From Arenibacter arenosicollis (GTDB lineage Bacteria > Bacteroidota > Bacteroidia > Flavobacteriales > Flavobacteriaceae): a DNA stretch of 64,000 nt. This document shows, piece after piece, positions 46,919 through 56,694 of this stretch. The first letter of the stretch is position 1, and each line of letters begins with the position of its first letter. The stretch lies in assembly GCF_014397245.1 (NCBI RefSeq), contig NZ_JACLHY010000009.1, positions 124,001-188,000 of the forward strand, in the 5' to 3' direction. The notes under the pieces are model-generated. The model had not been told where the DNA came from. It made no database searches and was given only the letters and a program-made list of their open reading frames with translations. The position numbers and the translations under genes were made by a program.

Positions 46919-47917
46919 ATGAAAAAACTTAATATAACAATCCTCCTACTAATTTTAATTTCATTAGGGGCCAATGCCCAGGAGAAATTTGTGCACAACC
47001 TTAGTAAGGTACCAGCATCTTTAAATCCAAGTTTTCATGCCTTTAAGGACAAAACTAGGATAGGGGTATTGGCAGAATTTGCAAGTCAAAATCAAGGTAC
47101 CCAATCCCAGCACAAATACGCCTTTGGCTCAACCGCTTTTGAAGAATATAATTTTCAATTGGGCTTGGATTTGTTCAATAATAATTTAAACAACTCCGGA
47201 TTTAACTATACTTCGGCTGCCTTGAGTTATATGTACAAATTGGTATTGAAGAACGATTGGATACTATATCCTGGAATAACGGCAGCTTATAGCAACTACA
47301 GGTACGACTTTAACAATCTTACCTTTCAGGATCAAATTAACATATTTACTGGACAAATCAGTGCTAATACCATTGATCCCATTACAGCTTCAGAAAATAT
47401 AGGCTATTTGGATATGGGAGCTTCAGTTTTGATACATAATGATATTAATATGCTCTTTGGACTATCCCTTAAACATTTGAATCAACCCAGGATCTCATCA
47501 AAGCAGAGCGAAAATAACGTAAATTTAAATATGCTCATTTCAGGGCAGTTTGGATACGAATTGAACATCAATAAATATGGTCAGGCCAAATTACCCGAAT
47601 ACTCGTATCTATATTTGTTCAATGCAGTTTCCGTACAAGGTCCAAATACTAGATTGGATTTTTATCAGGATTTTACCCTGGGTAATTTTAGTATAGGTAT
47701 AAATGAGCATCTCAATTATATGGAAAATGCTTCGTTCTCCGAAATAGGATTTGCGACCAGCCTTACCCTTGAGACTTTTGAATTTGGATTAAACTATAGA
47801 GTGCCCTTTGGCGGTGAGGCCAAACAGATTATTCCCAATTCATTGGAACTATTCTTAGTCTTTGATATTTCCCGATTTAAGGAGCGCAGAAGATCGGATT
47901 ATAGTAAGTTTTATTAA
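46919..47917 (+). CDS. PorP/SprF family type IX secretion-associated outer membrane protein
   Basis: A 332-residue outer-membrane protein with a Sec signal peptide (residues 1-20, ending LGANAQ). The PorP/SprF family pattern is visible: the early FVHNLSKVPASLNPSFHAF in place of the usual NPA motif, many beta-strands, YLDMGASVLIHNDINMLFGLSLKHLNQP near 160-190, and a C-terminal strand region ending in SLELFLVFDISRF. SprF-type proteins are needed for surface delivery of their paired CHU_C adhesin. The gene begins 2 bp after the adhesin stop, so the two are translationally coupled. A good terminator hairpin follows. Confidence 0.9.
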   Translation: MKKLNITILLLILISLGANAQEKFVHNLSKVPASLNPSFHAFKDKTRIGVLAEFASQNQGTQSQHKYAFGSTAFEEYNFQLGLDLFNNNLNNSGFNYTSAALSYMYKLVLKNDWILYPGITAAYSNYRYDFNNLTFQDQINIFTGQISANTIDPITASENIGYLDMGASVLIHNDINMLFGLSLKHLNQPRISSKQSENNVNLNMLISGQFGYELNINKYGQAKLPEYSYLYLFNAVSVQGPNTRLDFYQDFTLGNFSIGINEHLNYMENASFSEIGFATSLTLETFEFGLNYRVPFGGEAKQIIPNSLELFLVFDISRFKERRRSDYSKFY

Positions 47918-47940
47918 CTAAGCTATACGCCCTGCTCGAG

Positions 47941-47965
47941 AATGGGTTAGACCCATTTTTATTTT
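47941..47965 (+). terminator. Intrinsic terminator after the SprF-like gene
   Basis: AATGGGT-TAG-ACCCATT is a perfect 7-bp stem with a 3-nt loop, followed by TTTATTTTG. It lies 24 bp after the stop codon. Confidence 0.75.
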
Positions 47966-49133
47966 GATAACAAATTAAAGATTAAATAAAGACTACCAGA
48001 TCATACTATTTGCCCTTGGTTGGGAGATACTATAGATAGCATTAGTTTCTGAAACAGAATGCTACAATCCACTTAAAATTAAGACATTATTGCATGTCCC
48101 AACCTCAAAATTAATTATAATCCCAAATAAGTAGGGTGCGATGCGCCCTTTATCTGCGATAATCCGATAAAGTTACTTGTAGAATTCCTTTTAGGAAGTA
48201 AATTGCACCAAGACCACCTACATCAAAAAAAAAATTAAGCAAGTAAAAAACAGACTTAGCATTAACTTTTTGCACTGTAAAAAAAGTTTCGAAATCTTGT
48301 TTTTCAAATTAAAATTTGAAATTTACCGCACACAAATCATTGTTGATCAGTTAAATATGTAAAATATTTATGCATTGACTACCTTATATCTAAAAGAGAA
48401 AGTTTGGTATATAGGCCACCAAAATAATCCCGAAGTACACCTTTTAATTGCATTCAATCTTACACTAAATTTTTAATGCAAAGGTTTGCATAAATAATAT
48501 GGCAAAGCCATAGGAGGTTAGTTTTATTTTTTGTTGATTTGACTAATACCCAAATTAGATAAAGCTCATAAAAAGTTGCAATTTTTTCGCAATATTAAAA
48601 ATTATTAACTATTTGTTAATACAAAAATCAAATTTTTAAGGAAAAAATCAATACATTGGGGTATAAAAAATCGGGAAATGCTGTCACATTCCCCGAAAAA
48701 TTAAAAGCGATCAAAGAAATTTCTAACCACTTAAAGCAAAACAAAGATATGAAAAAACCTCAGTAACTTATTCCGTTTGCCTCAATTTGCATGCTATAAT
48801 TCCATTAAAAATGCTCCAATAAACGTCAACTTGTGATTTTTGTTAGTGCTTTAGGCTCTTATAAATCTGTATAGGGCAAAATCGGAGACCAGCAATAATC
48901 GATAACTTTTTAAAAAAAACATCTATACGCTTCAGTGAATAGTGGCATCTGGTACATTGTATTATGTTCTATACCAATGTTTCTCAATACTTTTTGGCAA
49001 TATTTTAATTTTTATTCATTCTGACTATAGCGAAGCATGCTGTATTGGTCATAATGTCAATAATTGCTTAAATGTTTAAACCAGACCGCCACTGAAGTTT
49101 ATTAGTACAGTGGAAAATCAACTTAAAAATAAT
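47966..49133. other. 1.2-kb AT-rich non-coding region upstream of susC
   Basis: No gene of convincing length is present. It contains a 7-bp hairpin AGGGTGC-GAT-GCGCCCT (one wobble) at 48133-48149, overlapped by a CTTTATC/GATAAAG inverted repeat (48148-48172), and a LacI-type palindrome at 48476-48491. A tiny MKKPQ frame near 48750 is not a credible gene. The length suggests a long susC leader or a small RNA. Confidence 0.4.
48476..48491. promoter_or_regulatory. Perfect palindrome resembling a LacI-family operator
   Basis: ATGCAAA-GG-TTTGCAT has perfect 7-bp arms with a 2-bp centre. LacI-family operators often read TGCAAACGTTTGCA, so the arms fit although the CG centre is GG here. It is about 640 bp upstream of susC. 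No LacI-family gene is in the window. Confidence 0.4.
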
Positions 49134-52100
49134 ATGAAAATGAAATACAAAATGAATTTAATACAAAAGCCATGGGCCGGAAGTTTATTCCTAGTGGCAT
49201 TATTGTATGCTTCGGGAATACAGATCACGTATGCCCATAAGTTGGACGTAAAAACACTTTTCGAAGTTAACATTCAGGCCACTACGGTCACAGGTGTTGT
49301 CAGTGACGACAACGGTACTCCTTTACCTGGTGCCAGTGTGGTGGTCAAGGGTACTGCCACGGGAACAGTTACCGATTTTGATGGCAATTATTCTATTGAA
49401 GTGGGTACTGGTGGAACATTGGTTTTCAGTTATATAGGGTACAAAACGGTTGAGGTTCCGGTTGGCGGAAAGACCATTGTCAATGCAATCCTCCCTATAG
49501 ATGCAACTCAGCTCGATGATGTTGTAGTGGTAGGTTATGGTACCCAGAAAAAAAGTGAGGTAACATCATCCATTTCCCAAATAAACGGAAAGGATTTTCA
49601 AACATCCACAGCATCCAATGCTGCGATGGCATTACAGGGCAGGGCCTCTGGTGTTGAATTTGTTAATTCTGGAACACCCGGAAGTACCCCGAGTATAAGG
49701 ATCCGGGGAATCGGAACCATAAACAACTCCCAACCGCTAATCGTTTTGGATGGGGTTCCTGTATCCTCAGATATGTTAGGGCAATTGGCTTCTTCGGAAA
49801 TACAATCTGTGGAGATATTGAAAGATGCGGCATCGGGGGCCATTTATGGGACTCGTGCTGCCAACGGGGTAGTTTTAATTACCACCAATAATGCCCGGTT
49901 CAACGAGAAAACAACGGTAAGGCTTAATGCCTCCACTGGTTTTAATAGCGTCATAAAGAAATATCCGGTCACCAATGCGGAACAGCTTTACGAATTAAAA
50001 CGAGAGAGATACATAATGGATGGTCTTCCCATAGACCCAAATTCCCCATGGGCCGATGAGTACTACAATCAGACTAGGACGGATTGGCAGGAGGAAATGT
50101 TCAGGGACGGTATTTTTCAAGACTATAATATGAACATAAGCGGAGGTTCGGAAAAATCTACCATCAATGCCAATATATTTTATAGGGATGAGGAAGGTAC
50201 CCAGATAAATACTTATTTCAAACGCTTGGGGATTTCGTTGAGAGGTACACAGAAGATATCCGATCGCTTTAGAATTGAGGAAAACATAAGGATAACAAAC
50301 AATCACACCTTGTTAACACAGGACGACGGTGGCACAGGAACTTCCCAAACCATCTATTCTTCATATAGGTTTATGCCTGCTATCCCTGTAAAATATGAAG
50401 ATGGCAGTTATGGTTCCGGAAAGGCATCCACCCAATTGGGAGATATGTGGAATCCGGTTTATAAGGCTAAGGAAGAATGGAGGCATCGATATAAATTTAA
50501 TACCTTGATCAGCTTGAAGGCGGATTATGATTTTACAGACGCTTTAACCCTAACGGCCAGGGCATCTTATCAAAAATCGACTTCAAAGTTCGAAGGATTT
50601 CAGAACATTACTCCAGATCAATCCAGGACGGAGAACTTGCCTATTATTAGAATTAACACGGATGAAACAACTGTTACCTTGGGAGAATTGTTTACCAGTT
50701 TCAAAAAGTCCATGGGATTGCATAATATAGGAGCGGTACTTGGAATATCCGGGCAAGTGGATAAAGGTTCTTATCTTAATATGTCAGGGGAGGGTTTTGC
50801 CTCTGTAGACGAAAACCAATTGGTAATGGATAATGCTTCTATCATAAAAGGTGGTGGCAATGATTATTTGGCTACTGGGTTGGCTTCCGCATTTGTACGT
50901 GGAACTTACGGTTACAATGACAAATATTATGTGTCGGCTATTTTTAGAGCTGATGGTTCATCAAGATTTGCAGAGGGAAATCGTTGGGGTTATTTCCCTT
51001 CAATTTCCGGAGGATGGAGAATTTCCAATGAAAGCTTTTTAAAAGATGATCCCACCATTTCCAATATGAAACTTAACCTAGGATGGGGTCAGCTTGGAAA
51101 TCAAAACGTGAGGGCCTTTCAGTATCTAAATGTTTATAATAAGGATACCGAATATGTCTTGAACGATACCAATTTAACTGGAACACGATTGGCCTCTTTT
51201 GCCAATCCGGATATTACATGGGAAACTACAAGTGCGTTAAACGTCCTATTGGAGTTGGGACTGTTCAATAATAAATTCAATTTGGATGTTGCCTATTTTG
51301 ATAGGTTGACTACCGATATGTTGATTCCCTTACCTGGCTTGAATACCGCAGGCCTGGTAGCTATTCCCGATTCTAATATAGGGGAAATGCACAATTCCGG
51401 TTTCGAAATAGAACCATCCTATGTGGGCCAAGTGGGGGATTTGAATTTTGAATTGGGCGTGAATGCCACTTTAATAAAAAATGAAGTTACCAAGCTTTAT
51501 GGATCTAGTAAATTTATTTCCGGAGGAGAACAGACCAGAACCTATGAAGGAGAACCTATTAGTTCATTTTATGGTTGGAAAACAGATGGCATTTATCAAA
51601 ATCAATCAGAAATAGACAATGATCCCAATATCTCAAGTGACGCACGTAGATCTAACATCACCCCGGGGGACGTTCGCTTTGTGGATACCAATGGGGATAA
51701 TATAGTTGATGAACAAGATCGGGTACATATTGGCGATGCCAATCCAAAACTTCTTTTAGGATTTCATGCAGATCTAAAGTATAAAGGATTCGACTTTTCG
51801 GCGGTGTTCAGTGGTGCATTCGGACATGACTTGTACGATGCCATGATGATGCGTGGAATCGACCCTACCCAGAGCGCCAACATGGATGCCGTGGCCTACC
51901 AAAGATGGAGTGGCGAAGGAACTTCCAATACCTATCCAAGAATGTCTACCATTATCGCAAATAACAATTACAGAGTTTCCGAATTGGGAATTAAAAGCGG
52001 TAACTATCTTAGAATGAAAGATGTTGTTTTAGGCTATACCATTCCGGAAAACCTAACGGAACAAATAGGGGTAAGCAATATGAAATTTTATATTTCCGGA

Positions 52101-52238
52101 CGTAACTTACTGACCTTTACTAATTTTGATGGAGTAGACCCTGAAGAAAGTGGGACCAATAACCTCACACGTGGGGTAATATATAACAACTATCCACAGT
52201 CCAAAAGTGTTGTTCTCGGAGCAAATATCACATTTTAA
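49134..52238 (+). CDS. SusC/RagA-type TonB-linked outer membrane receptor
   Basis: An outer-membrane TonB-dependent transporter of 1034 residues from the ATG at 49134 (the GTG at 49110 is an alternative). After the signal region (ending QITYAH) comes a carboxypeptidase-D-like regulatory domain (VTGVVSDDNGTPLPGASVVV through IGYKTVEVPV), then the plug with VVVGYGTQKKSEVTSSIS and the SusC signature GxxPSIRIRGIGTINNSQP, and a 22-strand barrel ending in SVVLGANITF. It imports an oligomeric substrate together with the SusD-like lipoprotein whose gene follows after 18 bp. The genes downstream are phosphoesterase-like rather than glycosidases, so the cargo may not be a plain polysaccharide. That is inference. 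Confidence 0.95.
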   Translation: MKMKYKMNLIQKPWAGSLFLVALLYASGIQITYAHKLDVKTLFEVNIQATTVTGVVSDDNGTPLPGASVVVKGTATGTVTDFDGNYSIEVGTGGTLVFSYIGYKTVEVPVGGKTIVNAILPIDATQLDDVVVVGYGTQKKSEVTSSISQINGKDFQTSTASNAAMALQGRASGVEFVNSGTPGSTPSIRIRGIGTINNSQPLIVLDGVPVSSDMLGQLASSEIQSVEILKDAASGAIYGTRAANGVVLITTNNARFNEKTTVRLNASTGFNSVIKKYPVTNAEQLYELKRERYIMDGLPIDPNSPWADEYYNQTRTDWQEEMFRDGIFQDYNMNISGGSEKSTINANIFYRDEEGTQINTYFKRLGISLRGTQKISDRFRIEENIRITNNHTLLTQDDGGTGTSQTIYSSYRFMPAIPVKYEDGSYGSGKASTQLGDMWNPVYKAKEEWRHRYKFNTLISLKADYDFTDALTLTARASYQKSTSKFEGFQNITPDQSRTENLPIIRINTDETTVTLGELFTSFKKSMGLHNIGAVLGISGQVDKGSYLNMSGEGFASVDENQLVMDNASIIKGGGNDYLATGLASAFVRGTYGYNDKYYVSAIFRADGSSRFAEGNRWGYFPSISGGWRISNESFLKDDPTISNMKLNLGWGQLGNQNVRAFQYLNVYNKDTEYVLNDTNLTGTRLASFANPDITWETTSALNVLLELGLFNNKFNLDVAYFDRLTTDMLIPLPGLNTAGLVAIPDSNIGEMHNSGFEIEPSYVGQVGDLNFELGVNATLIKNEVTKLYGSSKFISGGEQTRTYEGEPISSFYGWKTDGIYQNQSEIDNDPNISSDARRSNITPGDVRFVDTNGDNIVDEQDRVHIGDANPKLLLGFHADLKYKGFDFSAVFSGAFGHDLYDAMMMRGIDPTQSANMDAVAYQRWSGEGTSNTYPRMSTIIANNNYRVSELGIKSGNYLRMKDVVLGYTIPENLTEQIGVSNMKFYISGRNLLTFTNFDGVDPEESGTNNLTRGVIYNNYPQSKSVVLGANITF

Positions 52239-52256
52239 TTAAAAAGCTAAATAACG

Positions 52257-53726
52257 ATGAAAAACTATATAATTATATTAATTGCAATGGTCATGACAAC
52301 TTCATGTGATGACATATTGGAGCAAGATTTAGTTGGAAAACGGACTGATCAGGATTATTGGACTACCGAAGCCGATATGGTGGACGCTTTGGCAGGTGCC
52401 TATGGGCAATGGGCTACAAGGGCATTGGGCATGCACGACCTATTTTTCGACAATCAAGGTGACGACCATTGGAGAGCCGGAGATCACGCCCAGGATGAGG
52501 AAATCGAAACTTTTAACACGGATCCCTCCAACTATAAACTCAGGGATACCTATAAATATAAATACGAGGTAATCAGTAGTGCCAATGGTATTTTGATCAA
52601 TGGTCCAAAAGTAAAGGACTTGGGGGCTATAGGTGATGTTTCCTATAATTCCATTATGGGGCAGGCCTATTTTTTGAGAGCCTACGCGTATTACCGCCTA
52701 TATCTTATTCACGGACAGGTACCAATTATTACTGAAGAGAATGTTCTGGCCAATGAATACAATATTCCAAAATGTGAGTCTCCAGAAGTATTGAGCGATT
52801 TTATATTGGCCGATCTGGAAAAGGCTATTGGCCTTCTTCCTATGAACAATGTTCCCGGCAGTGTTGGCAAAGGTGCTGCATGGGCCGTAATGACTTCCAT
52901 ATATATGCACAGGGCCAAGGAGTATAACAACACCGAATTTTTAAATAAGGCAATAACGACGGGTCAAAATGTTGTTGACAATTATCCTTTGGCAGATGAT
53001 TATCTTTCCCTTTTCCGAGAGGGCAATCAGTATTTAGAGGAAAACCTTTTTATTATGATGAACGATATGGATTGGATCAACCAAAGCATTATGTCAAAGC
53101 ATAGAGGCCCTAGACCTTGGGGAATGTACGGGTTCCAGGAGCCTTTGGATGATTTGGTAAACGAATACGAAGCCGGGGATGTCAGGAAAAGTGTAACCAT
53201 CATATCCGATGGGGAATTTGCGCTTCAAGGTTCTTTGGGACTGGTGGAACACACTTCGGATTTAACCAATACAGGACATAGCTATTTTAAATATATGGAC
53301 TGGACGGAATCAGGTAACTTTAATCATGGTCTAAATATTCCATTTTTAAGAGCGGCCGACACCTATTTATTGGTGGCAGAGGCGCAAATTAGACTAAATG
53401 GTCCGGGTGCTGGCGATGATCTGATTAACGCTGTGCGGGAAAGAACTGGTTTAGATCCGGTTTCGGGAGCGGATATAGATGATTTGATCCATGAAACGAG
53501 AGTAGAACTGGCCGGAGAAAATTTCCGATATCAGAATTTGCTGAGATGGGATAAGGCAGGAATATATGATTTGGAAGAATTCCTGGCAAGACCAGAAAAA
53601 ATGATTTCCAGTGATGTGGGAAGGAAAGTTTGGAGCGGCCCTAAAAATTATTATCAGCCACTATATCAGACGGACATTGATAATTCGGATGGTGTACTAG
53701 AACAGAACCCCGAGTGGATCAATTAA
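52257..53726 (+). CDS. SusD/RagB-family surface lipoprotein
   Basis: A 489-residue lipoprotein with lipobox MTTSC (Cys17) followed by DDILEQDL. It has the all-helical TPR-like SusD fold, with the typical N-terminal TDQDYWTTEADMVDALAGAYG, the AYFLRAYAYYRLYLIHG helix near 140 and a C-terminal RxELAGENFRYQNLLRWDKAG box. It forms the lid of the SusC transporter and captures substrate at the cell surface. It lies 18 bp after susC in the same transcript. No sigma/anti-sigma pair or hybrid sensor accompanies this locus within the window. Confidence 0.94.
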   Translation: MKNYIIILIAMVMTTSCDDILEQDLVGKRTDQDYWTTEADMVDALAGAYGQWATRALGMHDLFFDNQGDDHWRAGDHAQDEEIETFNTDPSNYKLRDTYKYKYEVISSANGILINGPKVKDLGAIGDVSYNSIMGQAYFLRAYAYYRLYLIHGQVPIITEENVLANEYNIPKCESPEVLSDFILADLEKAIGLLPMNNVPGSVGKGAAWAVMTSIYMHRAKEYNNTEFLNKAITTGQNVVDNYPLADDYLSLFREGNQYLEENLFIMMNDMDWINQSIMSKHRGPRPWGMYGFQEPLDDLVNEYEAGDVRKSVTIISDGEFALQGSLGLVEHTSDLTNTGHSYFKYMDWTESGNFNHGLNIPFLRAADTYLLVAEAQIRLNGPGAGDDLINAVRERTGLDPVSGADIDDLIHETRVELAGENFRYQNLLRWDKAGIYDLEEFLARPEKMISSDVGRKVWSGPKNYYQPLYQTDIDNSDGVLEQNPEWIN

Positions 53727-54016
53727 AAGTATTTGAATAAATCAGGAGTAAAAAAAACATCAAATAATCTAAACCTATTTGTATTTGCCTATATCATAAG
53801 GATATTTACCGATTTTCATATATTTATATAGGCAATTTTCCCAAATGTTATTTCAATAAACGTATTTATATATAAAGTACGGGGATATCATTTGGGAAAT
53901 TAGGTTTACAATTTCGTTCTTCATTAGGTAGAAATTATTATCGAGGCCACAATCCACATTAAAAAAGGAAGGCGAGAAAGCGAATAATATTGTTATTTGT
54001 AATAAATAGTAAAGCA

Positions 54017-54877
54017 ATGGACTTACGCAGTAGTTTTATAAGTAGATTTTTATTTGCTATCAAGAAGTATATATGTTTAAAGGAGTTAAAGTATCTTTTA
54101 TATGTCCTTTTTATTTACACCCCTTTGAACAATCTGCAAGGACAGGAATTGAAAGTAATCGCATATAATGTTGAATTTGGGAAAAACACCACTCCAAAAA
54201 CAGTGTCCGCACTATTGCAATCCGAAAAGGCTGATATTATCTGTTTTAATGAAGTACCAGGACAAGGTTGGACCAAGAAAGTAGGGAAATATTTGGGACT
54301 GGCCTACAGCTACGAAGGGACTATTGCTTCTGCGAATCACGAGACTGAATTTAAAGATAAAACTAAGAATTATTACGGGAAATACAAATCAATACTAAGT
54401 AGATACCGGTTAAAAGATAAGCATGAAATTATTTTGGACGGTGACGGATGGTCACCTAGCTCTGTTGTGGCAGCGAGCCTCAAAATACCCAAAACTGATA
54501 AAAGTATCCAAATTTATAGCTTACATGTTCCATCCGGCAAGTCGCATCCAGAGACAAGTAAAGTTGAACACTTGTCCAGAATAATAGGAAATGGGACAAA
54601 AGGAATTGAAAAAATTATCTTGGCCGGAGATTTTAACGATGTCCAAGATTCCAAATCTTTGCAATATTTATATGACATTGGGTTTTCCAATTCCTGGCAA
54701 TCCCTTGATTTACCACTTAACGATAAAACAACTTATATAACCAAAAAAATAGAGGAGAGAAGCGTCATAGACCACATCCTCTTTAAGGGGGTTACTATAA
54801 AGAGTGCCGCAATAATTGAAGAAGAAATAGAGCCCCAGTCCGATCACAAACCCGTTTGGTCACTATTTGTATTGTAA
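54017..54877 (+). CDS. Endonuclease/exonuclease/phosphatase (EEP) family protein 1
   Basis: An exported metal-dependent phosphoesterase of about 286 residues; the ATG at 54017 is preferred over the upstream TTG. A hydrophobic segment at about 30-45 precedes LQGQELKV, consistent with a signal peptide or anchor. DNase I-fold motifs are present: Asn in AYNVEFG, Glu in CFNEVPGQ, the LHVP histidine, GDFND, and a terminal VIDHILF then SDHKP. The EEP superfamily includes nucleases, sphingomyelinases and sugar-phosphate or inositol phosphatases, so the substrate is open. It closely resembles the next gene in plan (NEVPGQGWTKKVG versus SEAPGGDWTAKVG), suggesting an old tandem duplication. It follows SusCD by 290 bp. 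Confidence 0.82.
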   Translation: MDLRSSFISRFLFAIKKYICLKELKYLLYVLFIYTPLNNLQGQELKVIAYNVEFGKNTTPKTVSALLQSEKADIICFNEVPGQGWTKKVGKYLGLAYSYEGTIASANHETEFKDKTKNYYGKYKSILSRYRLKDKHEIILDGDGWSPSSVVAASLKIPKTDKSIQIYSLHVPSGKSHPETSKVEHLSRIIGNGTKGIEKIILAGDFNDVQDSKSLQYLYDIGFSNSWQSLDLPLNDKTTYITKKIEERSVIDHILFKGVTIKSAAIIEEEIEPQSDHKPVWSLFVL

Positions 54878-54980
54878 TACCTGTCAGGCAGCATGTCTAT
54901 AATGTTTCCTCCCTTAAACACTATAACCTATTTTATACCATTATTTACTACCTTTTATAAATTATAAAAAGATCACTTCA

Positions 54981-55826
54981 ATGAAATATATGAGCCTTAA
55001 AATTATTTCCGGATTAATGATTGCTATTTGCCTTGTCATACTCTTTTCATTCCGTCATAATGCAAATCAAGAGCAGCATCCAAGCAAGAACAATCAAATC
55101 CAATTGAACGTTGCCGCCTATAACGTTGAGTTTAGTGACAAAGGTACCGCTGAAGAAATAGGCGCGTTTCTTAAGCCATATAACTTTGATGTAGTCTGTT
55201 TTTCAGAGGCTCCGGGAGGTGATTGGACTGCAAAAGTTGGGGCCATCATGGGTCTAAATCACGTTATTGTCGGTAAATACCCGACTGCCGGGCATCTAGA
55301 CAAATATAAAACTATAGCCAGCCGAATGCCACTCTCAGGTTATGAAGAAGTATTAATGGCAGATACCTTACACACAGTAACTAGAGCAACCACAATTGTT
55401 AATGATAAAGTAATGGCACTGTACTCTGTCCACTTTCCTTTTGGGTGGAGAGATCAAGCACACATAGATGAAACAACAGCTAAGGTAACTGCCTTTGTTG
55501 ACTACCTAAAAGCCAGACAAACAAAGGAAGTTTCAATCCTCATGGGCGATTTCAACTTTGTCCTCTCTACCCAGGATTATAGGAGTCCGTATTATGAAAT
55601 GTTTGTGGACCTGGGAATGGTTGCCAGTTGGCGCGATTTAAATATAGATGTTACCCGCTTGGGGTCTATGGTAAAGTTTGAACCGGGGAAGAACAAAGCA
55701 GGTGGAGTAATAGACCATATTATTTACCCAAGAGATAAAGTCAAGGCCATTGATGGCCAAATTATAGAAATGGAAGCGCCCTTATCCGATCACAAGCCGG
55801 TCTGGGCACTTTTGGAAATAAAGTAA
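54981..55826 (+). CDS. Endonuclease/exonuclease/phosphatase (EEP) family protein 2
   Basis: A 281-residue EEP-fold protein with an N-terminal hydrophobic segment at about 7-25 (signal peptide or anchor). Catalytic landmarks: Asn in AYNVEFS, Glu in CFSEAPGG, YSVHFP, MGDFNF, GVIDHIIYP and LSDHKPVW. It is the sister of the preceding gene and shares its order of motifs and spacing. It differs from it in the middle region, where it has HLDKYKTIASRMPL. It starts 103 bp after EEP 1 and is followed by EEP 3 after 19 bp. A periplasmic or surface phosphodiesterase or phosphatase role linked to SusCD uptake is inferred. Confidence 0.82.
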   Translation: MKYMSLKIISGLMIAICLVILFSFRHNANQEQHPSKNNQIQLNVAAYNVEFSDKGTAEEIGAFLKPYNFDVVCFSEAPGGDWTAKVGAIMGLNHVIVGKYPTAGHLDKYKTIASRMPLSGYEEVLMADTLHTVTRATTIVNDKVMALYSVHFPFGWRDQAHIDETTAKVTAFVDYLKARQTKEVSILMGDFNFVLSTQDYRSPYYEMFVDLGMVASWRDLNIDVTRLGSMVKFEPGKNKAGGVIDHIIYPRDKVKAIDGQIIEMEAPLSDHKPVWALLEIK

Positions 55827-55845
55827 CACCATTAAAAAATAGATA

Positions 55846-56694
55846 ATGAAAACATGTATTACCCTGGCAATAATTTTTTTTACAGCGTTCATATTTGCCC
55901 AAGACACGGCTAAAACAAATATCATGTCCTTTAATATCAGGTATGATGAACCAGAGGATAAGGAACAGAACTGGCACCATAGAAAAGAAAATGTGGTGAG
56001 AATGCTTAAGTTTTATGATTTGGATATCATCGGTTTTCAAGAGGTGTTGCTTTCCCAATTAAACTACCTCAAAACCAATTTGAAAGAGTATGATTTTGTT
56101 GGTGTTGGAAGGGAAGATGGTGTGGACAAAGGAGAATTCGTACCAATATTTTATAGGAAAGATAGATATAAAAAAGTAGAAGAAGGTACTTTTTGGCTTA
56201 GTGAAACCCCGGAAAAAGTTAGTAAAGGTTGGGACGCCAATTTGGAAAGAATTGTGACCTGGGCAGTTTTATTGGACAAGAGAAACGATACCGAAATCCT
56301 GATTTTAAATACCCATTTTGATCATAGGGGGATAGAAGCACGAATAAAAAGTGCGCAATTATTAAAATCAAAAATTGTAGATATAGCCAAGGGAAGACCC
56401 GTTATCGTTACTGGCGATTTTAATTCCGTTCCTGAATCACAGGCAATACAAGGTTTGACGGATACAAGGGACGAAAATAGTCTTGTTAACTCACAAACGG
56501 TGGCTAATTTTACCTATGGTCCAAATTGGACCTCTCCTGGTTTTGATACCAAACCTTTTGATCAGAGAAAGGTTATTGATTATATTTTTTTAAAAAATAT
56601 CCCAGCTGTAAATAGATATGCCGTTTTCACGGAGAAATTAAATGAAATCTGTCTCTCGGACCATTGCCCGGTATTTGTTCAAATTGAAATGTAA
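55846..56694 (+). CDS. Endonuclease/exonuclease/phosphatase (EEP) family protein 3
   Basis: A 282-residue exported EEP protein with a clear Sec signal peptide (residues 1-19, ending FIFAQ). Motifs: MSFNIRYD, GFQEV, LNTHFDHRG, TGDFNSVPES, VIDYIFL and LSDHCPVF, all the DNase I-fold catalytic positions. It belongs to a different EEP branch from the two preceding genes: it has QNWHHRKENVV and the FWLSETPE stretch that are typical of secreted Bacteroidota EEP enzymes. It lies 19 bp after EEP 2, so the two are co-transcribed. The substrate is unknown. Confidence 0.85.
   Translation: MKTCITLAIIFFTAFIFAQDTAKTNIMSFNIRYDEPEDKEQNWHHRKENVVRMLKFYDLDIIGFQEVLLSQLNYLKTNLKEYDFVGVGREDGVDKGEFVPIFYRKDRYKKVEEGTFWLSETPEKVSKGWDANLERIVTWAVLLDKRNDTEILILNTHFDHRGIEARIKSAQLLKSKIVDIAKGRPVIVTGDFNSVPESQAIQGLTDTRDENSLVNSQTVANFTYGPNWTSPGFDTKPFDQRKVIDYIFLKNIPAVNRYAVFTEKLNEICLSDHCPVFVQIEM

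Noticed and set aside
1369-48156. GCCCTTTATCTGC (or its complement) is shared by the mepB 3' end and the gap before susC.
   Set aside because: The similarity ends at 13 bases and the translation does not continue, so a mepB remnant is not supported.
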